A stretch of DNA of 12,330 nt, from the NCBI GenBank assembly GCA_946413885.1, contig CAMKMK010000050.1, positions 1-12,330 on the forward strand, in the 5' to 3' direction. Each line of letters begins with the position of its first letter. Position 1 is the first letter of the stretch. This document shows positions 1 to 7,056 of this stretch, piece after piece. The translations under genes were made by a program, and so were the position numbers. This DNA is from an uncultured Prevotellaceae bacterium. Lineage in GTDB: Bacteria; Bacteroidota; Bacteroidia; Bacteroidales; Bacteroidaceae. Under the pieces are notes generated by a model that was not told the origin of the DNA, did no database searches, and saw nothing but the letters and a program-made list of their open reading frames with translations.

Positions 1-3000
1 ATCTACCTGAGCGACAAGACTGGAGAACTGATTACCAGCGTGACATACCCTGAGGCGGTGCCTCGCTGCTCTTATGCACGAGAAACTGACGGAGCTGATG
101 TGTGGGGAATGACAGCAAATCCCACATTAGAAGCGAGCAACGACGGAACGGTATTCGCCACAGAACGCCTTGGGGCTCCTCAGATCAACACAGAAGGAAA
201 GATTCTGAACTCTGGAGAAAAAGTATCCCTGCAAGTAACTATTCCAGAAGGAGCCACCTTGCGCTACACCGTAGATGGCAGTACACCTGGGAAGAACAAC
301 GGCTACACGAGTCCATCGGGCAAGTTCACCGTAAGCAGAACAACCGTCTATAGATTCATCTTGCTCCAAGACGGCTATCTACCCAGCCCTGTGGTAACCC
401 GTTCCTTTATCTACAAAAATCATGACTATTACCTGCCTATCCTAAGTATTGCAACGGATCCAGACAATCTTTATGACAACAAGATAGGTGTTTACGTGAC
501 AGGTACCAACGGGAAAACAGGAAACGGACAGAACAGTCGAAAGAACTGGAACATGGATTGGGAACGACCTGTGAATGTCGAGTATTTGGTACCTATGATT
601 GATGAGGGCGAAAGAATCTATCAGACAGTTCTGAATCAAGAAAGCGACTTCGAGATAGCAGGTGGATGGTCGAGAGCCTGGGGTGGTGGTACTGTGGATG
701 GAAAAACATGGGAGATGAAGTCAAGTTTCCGTTTGAAAGGCGATAAGCGATATGAGGGCCAAAAATACTTCAATTATCCTATCTTCCCCCATAAACCTTA
801 TAATAAATACCATTGCCTTCAAGTAAGAAACGGAGGAAACGACAACTATGCCCGCACAAAGGATGCCAACATACAAGTTATAGCCCTGAAATCAGGATTT
901 TATCTGGACTGCCAAGACTGGCAACCCGCTCACGTGTTCTTCAATGGCGACTATCTGGGAATGCTGAATATCCGCGAATCAAACAACAAACACTTTGGAT
1001 ACAGCAACTATGGCATTGATACAGATGACATGGACCAGTTCGACCTAAGCAACGCTCAGTACAATCAGAAAGCAGGAGATGCCGTGGCTTGGCAGAAATT
1101 GCTAAGCCTATCATCGGAAGTAGCAAGAACAAAGAGTCCTGAAACATACAGATGGTTGTGTGATTTGCTTGACATAGACGAATACATCAACTACATGGCT
1201 TTCGAATGTTACATAGGATGCAGCGATTGGATAACGAACACCAACAATGTGAAAGGATTCCGCTCCAGGTCTGACGATGGAAAATTTCATTTCGTTGTGT
1301 TTGATCTGGACTCCGCTTGGGATTGGGACAACATGATAAGCAACTTAATCAGTACATCAGGAGGCGCTAACGTTGACGACTTGTTCCGCAATCTGATAAA
1401 ATACGAACCATTCAAGAAACAGTTTATCGATGCCTTCTGTATTGTTGATGGAAGTATCTTCGAACCAGAACGATGCAGCGAAATCATCACATCGATGTAT
1501 GAAACAATGAATAGGGCGCTGGGGTTCGAAGGAAACTCATCGAACACCAACATGATAAACACCATACGCAATGCCCACAATGGAAGCCGAATTAACAACA
1601 TGAGAAATTACTTTGGCCTAAAAAGTGGATATAGAGTAAACCTGCGAAGCAATATCGACGAAGGACGATTACTTGTAAATGGGCAAGAAGTCCCCACAAG
1701 GAAATTCAACGGAATCCTCTTCCCTCCCATAACTCTGACAGCAAAGGCTCCTGCTGGATACAAATTCAAAGAATGGGTGCAAAAAGGATCCACCTCAGAG
1801 AATATCCAAATCCTGATAGACTGGGACGATGAATGGAGTTATTATGATCAAGGATCTTTGGACGGGAAGAACTGGAAATCAATTGAATACAATGATCAGA
1901 ACTGGCAAAGCGGAAAAGCGCCTTTAGGTTATGCCAATAGCGACAAAAGCATGTACTCCATGATAAATACCACCATCGATTACGGAGGAAACGCTGGCAA
2001 CAAACGTCCCACTTACTATTTCCGCAAGAAAATCGTACTAAATGAACAGCCTGACGAAGATTATATCATCGACCTAAACTACAAAGTGGATGATGGCTTC
2101 CGCATCCATGTGAATGGCGTCGACGTTGGAGGATACCGCAGTCTGGAAGGAACTGTCTACTCGGACGTCACAAACGCATGGGCAGGTGACGTACCTGACG
2201 AAGGATCCTTCCAGATTGATCCAGCTGTATTCCACTTGGGAGAAAACATCATCGCTGTGGAAGTTCACAACACATCAACAAGTTCTACAGATATCTTCTG
2301 GGATTGCAACATTTCGATGACCAAGATGGAGAAAACCATTCTAAGCGATGAAGAAACTTTCAGCTTGAGTGATATAGAGAAAGCCGGCAATTATCAAATA
2401 GAGGCCCGATATGAAAGAATCAGCGAAGGAACAGAAAGTTATGAGGCTGGAGCAACGCCAATACGCATCAACGAGGTGTCGGCAGGAAATGATATCCATG
2501 CTAATGAATATTGGAAAAGAAATGATTGGGTAGAACTTTACAACACAACAGATAAAGACATTGATGTGGCAGGCATGTATCTGAGTGACAACAATCGGAA
2601 GCCTCAGAAATACAAAATCCCAGCCTCAGAGAACGTGAATACCGTAATTCCAGCTCACGGCACTTTGATTGTGTGGTGTGATGGCATGGATCAACTGACA
2701 CAGATGCATGCTCCGTTTAAATTAGACAACTCAGATGGTGCCTCGATAAGTATACAAGCTGAAGATGGCACATGGGCTGACCGCATGACTTATCTGGCTC
2801 AACCACGTTGGTACACGTATGGACGATATCCTGACGGAGGAGATCACGAAGCTCTCCTACCCCAACCTACCATCGACAAAGCAAACATGTTAGGTACATT
2901 TGATTTCACTAACGTGAAAGAGAGCGATTGGAACAGCGATGATATTACCATTACATTGGCTCTTGCTGAAGGATGGAACTGGACCTCCCACAATCTTGCA

Positions 3001-3957
3001 GAAAGTGTAAATCACAGTAGATTCACCGCTTATGCAGAAGTTATCGAGGGGCAAACAGAATCACTTCGATATGAAGAAGAAAACGGATGGACAGGCCGAT
3101 TGGAAACCTTGGATCCTGGAGCAGGATACAAGGTGGACATGAAGCAAGCAACTGATATCACCTTGCGTGGCAACCTCTTTGATACCAATGAGAAAATAAA
3201 GGTGGCTGAGGGCTGGAACTGGATAGGATTCCCTCTATACAACAGTACCAGCTTAGAGACTGCTTTAGAAAACTATGTGGCAACTGAAGGTGACATTATT
3301 ATTGGCTTGGAAGGAATCGCCACCTTTGAAGAAGGGGCCTGGGGAGGAACCTTGACCTCCCTAGAACCAGGACAAAGCTATTTGTTGCGCACAAGCAGTA
3401 CCCAGGACTTCACCTGGAACTCGTTGAGCAAGATAAATGTGAAGAAGCGTCGCTACGTAGCTCCCAACAAAGAACGTGAAGAATCTCCATGGGCGTTGAA
3501 TATACATGCTTATCCCAACGTAATGGGTCTCATAGCACGTCTGAAAGTTAATGGCGAGGAAGCTACGGAAAACAGCTACACTTTAGGAGCCTTTACAGAA
3601 GATGACGAATGTCGTGGCATAGCAACCTTAGAAGATGGATGCCTTTTCATGAACATACATGGTGAAGATGGCGAATCAATTGTATTCCGTCTTGTGGATG
3701 CTGAAGGTCAGACATTCAATATTGATCAGAAATTTGTATTTACTTCACAACATCTCTTGGGTAGTCGACTAACTCCACAATTACTGACCATTGGAGGAAG
3801 TGATCATGATGCTCTGAATAACATCGCCCTCAACAGCAAGTTGGTACGAGTAGAATATTATAATTTGGCTGGACAAAGATTGGCTCGCCCCATAGGTATC
3901 TGTATCCAAAAGAATATCTACGAAGGGGGCAAGACAGTTGTTAAAAAGATCTTCTAA
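1..3957 (+). CDS. CotH kinase family protein, multidomain T9SS-secreted surface protein (5' end outside window)
   Basis: The frame is open from base 1, so the true start lies upstream; the GTG at 40 falls inside a lamin-tail domain and is not a start. Domains in order: end of a first lamin-tail domain (about 1-140), chitobiase/hexosaminidase C-terminal-like domain (175-417), CotH kinase domain (about 433-1620), InlB-type beta repeat (1630-1790), jelly-roll-like domain (about 1810-2330), second lamin-tail domain (about 2455-2890), two GWNW modules (2956-3420), a beta domain with a CRGIA motif (about 3490-3798) and a C-terminal sorting tail (3847-3954). CotH hallmarks are NGDYLGMLNIRE (943-978), the D..N..N stretch (1225-1248) and FDLDSAW (1300-1320). 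CotH proteins are atypical secreted kinases. The tail resembles type A T9SS sorting domains, so the protein is inferred to be surface-anchored or released. Its substrate is unknown. The family call is firm; activity is inferred. Confidence 0.9.
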   Translation: MYLSDKTGELITSVTYPEAVPRCSYARETDGADVWGMTANPTLEASNDGTVFATERLGAPQINTEGKILNSGEKVSLQVTIPEGATLRYTVDGSTPGKNNGYTSPSGKFTVSRTTVYRFILLQDGYLPSPVVTRSFIYKNHDYYLPILSIATDPDNLYDNKIGVYVTGTNGKTGNGQNSRKNWNMDWERPVNVEYLVPMIDEGERIYQTVLNQESDFEIAGGWSRAWGGGTVDGKTWEMKSSFRLKGDKRYEGQKYFNYPIFPHKPYNKYHCLQVRNGGNDNYARTKDANIQVIALKSGFYLDCQDWQPAHVFFNGDYLGMLNIRESNNKHFGYSNYGIDTDDMDQFDLSNAQYNQKAGDAVAWQKLLSLSSEVARTKSPETYRWLCDLLDIDEYINYMAFECYIGCSDWITNTNNVKGFRSRSDDGKFHFVVFDLDSAWDWDNMISNLISTSGGANVDDLFRNLIKYEPFKKQFIDAFCIVDGSIFEPERCSEIITSMYETMNRALGFEGNSSNTNMINTIRNAHNGSRINNMRNYFGLKSGYRVNLRSNIDEGRLLVNGQEVPTRKFNGILFPPITLTAKAPAGYKFKEWVQKGSTSENIQILIDWDDEWSYYDQGSLDGKNWKSIEYNDQNWQSGKAPLGYANSDKSMYSMINTTIDYGGNAGNKRPTYYFRKKIVLNEQPDEDYIIDLNYKVDDGFRIHVNGVDVGGYRSLEGTVYSDVTNAWAGDVPDEGSFQIDPAVFHLGENIIAVEVHNTSTSSTDIFWDCNISMTKMEKTILSDEETFSLSDIEKAGNYQIEARYERISEGTESYEAGATPIRINEVSAGNDIHANEYWKRNDWVELYNTTDKDIDVAGMYLSDNNRKPQKYKIPASENVNTVIPAHGTLIVWCDGMDQLTQMHAPFKLDNSDGASISIQAEDGTWADRMTYLAQPRWYTYGRYPDGGDHEALLPQPTIDKANMLGTFDFTNVKESDWNSDDITITLALAEGWNWTSHNLAESVNHSRFTAYAEVIEGQTESLRYEEENGWTGRLETLDPGAGYKVDMKQATDITLRGNLFDTNEKIKVAEGWNWIGFPLYNSTSLETALENYVATEGDIIIGLEGIATFEEGAWGGTLTSLEPGQSYLLRTSSTQDFTWNSLSKINVKKRRYVAPNKEREESPWALNIHAYPNVMGLIARLKVNGEEATENSYTLGAFTEDDECRGIATLEDGCLFMNIHGEDGESIVFRLVDAEGQTFNIDQKFVFTSQHLLGSRLTPQLLTIGGSDHDALNNIALNSKLVRVEYYNLAGQRLARPIGICIQKNIYEGGKTVVKKIF
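2956..3420 (+). repeat. Tandem GWNW modules inside the CotH surface protein
   Basis: Two consecutive protein modules of about 75 residues, at 2956-3180 and 3196-3420, share a pattern: AEGWNW near the start, then a W.G.L..L.PG..Y segment, then a short run of about ten residues closing the module. The identity is at protein level; the DNA copies are diverged, so this is an old internal duplication. Similar GWNW modules occur just before the C-terminal domains of many Bacteroidota surface proteins, where they probably act as spacer beta domains. The function is not known from the sequence. Confidence 0.7.
3847..3954 (+). other. C-terminal type IX secretion sorting domain
   Basis: The last 36 residues read VEYYNLAGQRLARP and then end in KTVVKKIF, with a Gly-Ile turn in between. 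This fits the family pattern of type A T9SS sorting tails (a YN.AGQ.. strand, a G-I-Y/C-I strand and a basic end). In this family the tail directs export across the outer membrane and is usually cleaved, with transfer to a surface glycolipid. Assignment is from pattern recognition of the tail, supported by the extracellular-type domains that precede it. Confidence 0.75.
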
Positions 3958-4031
3958 GATAGAGGGAGATATTTATTTTGTCTGGATCAATGGTAGTAAA
4001 AGTCTATCAGCCTTGGTAATAAAGAATTCCT

Positions 4032-5234
4032 TTAAACCGATTTGGCAAATCGATTGACCACAACCGCACATGATGCATCACCAGTGATACTCATCGTTGT
4101 GCGAGCCATATCAACTATACGGTCCACTCCAGCGGCAATGGCTACACCCTCTACGGGTATACCAGCTGATGCGAAAACCATAGCCATCAACGCTAAAGAC
4201 CCACCGGGAATTCCAGGAGTACCAATGGAAGCAATGGTTGCAGAGAGTGCAATGGCAAAATACTGAGACATCGTAAGATCAATACCACAACAGTTAGCGA
4301 TAAAGACTGCCGTAACGCCCAAATAGATGGCGACTCCGTCCATATTGATGGTGGCACCAAGTGAAAGAATGAAATTGCCTAAATCACGTGGAACCCCCAG
4401 ACGCTCCGTACATTGCATCGTAATAGGCAAAGTGGCCACAGAAGAATCACTGGAAAAAGCGAACAGCATGGCGGGAGACATACCACGCAGGAAGCGAAAA
4501 GGATTCATCCGAGCCAACAACCATACACAAGGAACATAAACGATAAGGATATGGAGGAAGAAACAAAAATAATCTGTCCCAATAAGAACTGCATAAGAGC
4601 CTAAAATGGCAGGACCATTGACAGCCACCACAGGAGTAAGCATACAGAAAACACCGATGGGTGTCAGCAACATAATATAGGAAAGGATACGTGTAACTAT
4701 CTCATTGAGTTCCACTATCAAGTTAGCCACATGTTTGGCTCGCTGACCACACTGAGCAATAGCAAGACCAAAAAACAAAGCCATCACAATAACTTGAATC
4801 ATCGTGGTTGTTGCCATAGGTTCAATGACATTGCGAGGCACCATGTTAACCAACTGGTCCATGAAAGAAACGTTAATGGATTCTGGTATTGCAGAAGCAT
4901 CAAAAGGCATCTGTATAACAGGGAACCAGGGACGTAGAATGGTAGATACCACAAGGCCCAAGCAAGAGGCAATAATGGTGGTGAATGCAAAATAAAGAAG
5001 TGTACGGACTGCTATGTGGCCAATCCGTGACGTGTCGCGCATCGAGATAATACCACAGATGATAGAGAACATGACAAGAGGCACGACAATAAACTTGAGC
5101 AGATTAAGGAAGATATCGCCCAAAGGACGGATATACTGAATGGCAAATTGCGTGTTTCCCTGAAGAAGATATCCTGCAAGAATAGCAAGAAGGAGAGCCA
5201 AGAAAATCTGACTGGTGAAGGAGATTCGCTTCAT
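4032..5234 (-). CDS. Dicarboxylate/amino acid:cation symporter (SDF/DAACS family)
   Basis: Predicted 400-residue inner-membrane symporter of the glutamate/aspartate transporter family, which couples Na+ or H+ to uptake of acidic amino acids or dicarboxylates. Visible hallmarks: serine-rich hairpin 1 (FSSDSSVATLP, residues 260-270), NMDG in TM7 (297-300), hairpin 2 GTPGIPGG (338-345) and the TM8 core D371, D375, R378, T379, D386. The retained TM8 arginine favours an acidic substrate. Two binding positions differ from the archaeal GltPh pattern: Val301 after NMDG, where Thr is usual, and Ser382 where Asn is usual. I chose the ATG at 5234 over the TTG two codons upstream because ATG is the commoner start and neither has a clear ribosome site. 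It begins 18 bp after dnaB stops, so co-transcription with dnaB is likely. The exact substrate cannot be named. Confidence 0.9.
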   Translation of the reverse strand: MKRISFTSQIFLALLLAILAGYLLQGNTQFAIQYIRPLGDIFLNLLKFIVVPLVMFSIICGIISMRDTSRIGHIAVRTLLYFAFTTIIASCLGLVVSTILRPWFPVIQMPFDASAIPESINVSFMDQLVNMVPRNVIEPMATTTMIQVIVMALFFGLAIAQCGQRAKHVANLIVELNEIVTRILSYIMLLTPIGVFCMLTPVVAVNGPAILGSYAVLIGTDYFCFFLHILIVYVPCVWLLARMNPFRFLRGMSPAMLFAFSSDSSVATLPITMQCTERLGVPRDLGNFILSLGATINMDGVAIYLGVTAVFIANCCGIDLTMSQYFAIALSATIASIGTPGIPGGSLALMAMVFASAGIPVEGVAIAAGVDRIVDMARTTMSITGDASCAVVVNRFAKSV

Positions 5235-5252
5235 CCGCAAAAGAATTGGAAG

Positions 5253-6824
5253 TTAGAAAGGAACTGACCCGTCATTATCATTTGAGCTGGGGGTGAAAGG
5301 ATCAGGAATCTGGTCAGCAAGTTCATGGGCTGAAGCAAGTTCCTCTGGAGAAGGATTGGATACGTAAGTTCCCCCACCCATCCCGCTGACAAGTGTTTCA
5401 CCAGGAAGAGGAATACGATCGTCAGGATCTTGGAAACGTGCCAATTCACTACGGAACTCTAAAAGAATGTCCCCTATTGAGCCATTACGATGCTTGGCAA
5501 TAATGAATTCAGCCTTGCCCCGCATATCACGTCCCTTCTCATCTTGATAGAGATGATAGTACTCAGGACGATGGATAAAACATACTATATCGGCATCCTG
5601 CTCGATGGCACCAGATTCACGAAGGTCACTCAATTGAGGACGTTTCCCCTCATAACCTTCACGTCCCTCAACTCCACGATTCAGCTGACTCAGCGCAATG
5701 ACAGGAATATCGAGCTCCTTGGCTAATCCCTTGAGAGAACGAGAGATGGTAGAAACCTCTTCTTGTCGGCTATTGATATTCATTCCGCTGGCATTCATCA
5801 ACTGAAGATAGTCAATCATGATGCATTTAACGTTATGCTCACGAACCAAACGGCGCGCCTTGGTACGCAACTCAAATGTTGACAAGCTGGGCGTATCATC
5901 CACATAGATAGGAGCATCTATCAGATAATTGACGCGAGAATCCAGTTGAGCCCACTCATGAGGAGCCAAACGCCCACTACGGAGTTTTTCACCAGAAATC
6001 TCGCAGACATTAATCATCAAACGCTGAACAAGTTGCTCGTTACTCATTTCCAAGGAGAAGAGAGCCACAGGAATCTTGGCATCTATGGCCATCTTTTTAA
6101 CCATAGAGATAACAAACGCCGTTTTTCCCATCGCAGGACGAGCAGCAATAATGATAAGGTCACTGTTTTGCCACCCGTTTGTGATTTTGTCGAGTTTATC
6201 GAATCCTGTACCCAAACCACTTAAGCCATCTGTTCGTGCAGCAGCATTACGCAGGTTCTCGTAAACCTTATCAATAACAGGATTGATCTGAGTGTAATCC
6301 TTGTTGTGATTGTTTTGAGAGATAGAGAAAATCTCACTCTCAGTCTCCTGCAGCAAATCAGCAACGTCCTTAGAAGGATCAAAGGCGCCATTCAAGACTG
6401 TGCTTCCAAAGGTAATCAATTGACGGGCAATGTGTTTTTGCTTGATGACATTGGCATGATAAACGATATGAGCGCTGCTGGAGACCATTGCGCTGAGCTG
6501 CATGATATACGGATTGCCTCCAGCTTCCTGCAGAGAATCCAACTTCTCAAGTTCATCAGAAACCGTTATGATATCAACAGGCTTCTGCTCAATATTCAGC
6601 GTCTGAATAGCTTGATAGATAAGCTGATGACGATGATCATAGAAACTCTCAGGGGAAAGAATCTCGCTGATCTGCGAGAATGCATCCTGTTCTACCATCA
6701 AAGCACCCAAAACGGCAGCCTCGGACTCCAGATTCTGGGGTTGCTTGCGACCAAGCTGATCAACACTGGGGACTTCTATTATCTTTGTTCTGGAAGAACG
6801 TCTTCCTCCTTTAGCTTCAGGCAT
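5253..6824 (-). CDS. dnaB: Replicative DNA helicase DnaB
   Basis: The 523-residue hexameric helicase unwinds DNA ahead of the replication fork and recruits primase. After a basic leader of about 28 residues comes the DnaB N-terminal domain (about 29-135, beginning QNLESEAAVLGALM), a linker, and the RecA-like ATPase domain. ATPase motifs are Walker A ARPAMGKT (228-235), Walker B IMIDYLQLM (335-343), SQLNR (379-383), the DLRESGAIEQDAD segment (400-412) and AKHRNG (443-448). It is about 50 residues longer than the E. coli protein (471), because of the leader and an acidic, Ser/Pro-rich C-terminal tail of about 50 residues. No intein interrupts the ATPase motifs. The ATG at 6824 is preceded by a Bacteroidota-type -7 box. 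It is divergent from ettA, and a symporter gene follows 18 bp downstream. All key residues are intact. Confidence 0.97.
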   Translation of the reverse strand: MPEAKGGRRSSRTKIIEVPSVDQLGRKQPQNLESEAAVLGALMVEQDAFSQISEILSPESFYDHRHQLIYQAIQTLNIEQKPVDIITVSDELEKLDSLQEAGGNPYIMQLSAMVSSSAHIVYHANVIKQKHIARQLITFGSTVLNGAFDPSKDVADLLQETESEIFSISQNNHNKDYTQINPVIDKVYENLRNAAARTDGLSGLGTGFDKLDKITNGWQNSDLIIIAARPAMGKTAFVISMVKKMAIDAKIPVALFSLEMSNEQLVQRLMINVCEISGEKLRSGRLAPHEWAQLDSRVNYLIDAPIYVDDTPSLSTFELRTKARRLVREHNVKCIMIDYLQLMNASGMNINSRQEEVSTISRSLKGLAKELDIPVIALSQLNRGVEGREGYEGKRPQLSDLRESGAIEQDADIVCFIHRPEYYHLYQDEKGRDMRGKAEFIIAKHRNGSIGDILLEFRSELARFQDPDDRIPLPGETLVSGMGGGTYVSNPSPEELASAHELADQIPDPFTPSSNDNDGSVPF

Positions 6825-6868
6825 AGGGTTATTTTGTGTATCGTTAAACTTTTATGCGAATCAGGATA

Positions 6869-6899
6869 CAAAGTTAAATATAAATGTTGAAAGAAAAAA
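6869..6899 (-). promoter_or_regulatory. Putative dnaB promoter, Bacteroidota type
   Basis: On the minus strand TAACTTTG (6876 to 6869) matches the Bacteroidota primary-sigma -7 element TAnnTTTG. A T-rich stretch 19 bp upstream (6899-6896, TTTT) stands in for the -33 TTTG, so that half is imperfect. The -7 box lies about 45 bp before the dnaB start codon, a sensible leader length. Confidence 0.55.
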
Positions 6900-6937
6900 T
6901 AAAGAAACATAATTTTATTCTAAAAAATGCGAGATAT

Positions 6938-6968
6938 TTTGAAGCCTCGTTTTTTATGTTTAACTTTG
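6938..6968 (+). promoter_or_regulatory. Putative ettA promoter, Bacteroidota type
   Basis: TTTG at 6938-6941, a 19-bp spacer and TAACTTTG at 6961-6968 match the Bacteroidota promoter consensus (TTTG, 19-21 bp, TAnnTTTG) at every defined position. Transcription would begin roughly 70 bp before the ettA start codon. The lack of an obvious promoter before the next gene suggests this one may also serve the DUF3737-PatB-MATE genes. Confidence 0.7.
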
Positions 6969-7008
6969 TACTCCATAAAAAGGACTCTTAGAGAATTAGA
7001 GGGAGTTC

Positions 7009-7056
7009 ATGATTTTCGAACAAACTAACGAAGAAATATATTATGGCAACAACTGA
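7009..7056 (+). other. Possible 15-codon leader ORF overlapping the ettA start
   Basis: An ATG at 7009, with a purine-rich GAGGGAG ending 3 nt before it, opens a frame encoding MIFEQTNEEIYYGNN and stops at TGA 7054-7056. This frame runs through the ettA start codon at 7043 in a different register. It could be a leader peptide affecting ettA translation, but such a short ORF can arise by chance and the SD-like run is unusually close to the ATG. Confidence 0.2.

Larger units (their letters stand above)
6825..7042. other. Divergent dnaB/ettA intergenic region
   Basis: A 218-bp AT-rich region is the longest gene-free stretch in the window. It contains an outward-facing TAACTTTG box on each strand, the short leader ORF before ettA and no RNA gene that I can recognise. 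The middle part, about 6890-6935, is A-rich and would serve as upstream sequence for both promoters. Confidence 0.7.

Noticed and set aside
40..42. GTG as the start of the CotH-family gene
   Set aside because: The frame is open to base 1 and the residues before and after it form the end of a lamin-tail domain, so the GTG is internal and the gene begins upstream.
4015..4052. Weak hairpins at the convergent gene ends (TAAAG/CTTTA around 4020-4034 and CGATTT/AAATCG at 4038-4052)
   Set aside because: Stems are short and AT-rich, they overlap the 3' end of the symporter coding region, and no U tract follows in either direction, so I do not call a terminator.
5238..5240. TTG as the symporter start, two codons before the ATG
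   Set aside because: The ATG at 5234 is the commoner start type and nothing upstream favours the TTG; the difference is only two residues.
6306..6890. 194-codon open frame on the plus strand opposite dnaB
   Set aside because: It lies antisense to conserved DnaB coding sequence, resembles no family I know and runs across the dnaB promoter; it is a shadow of the real gene.
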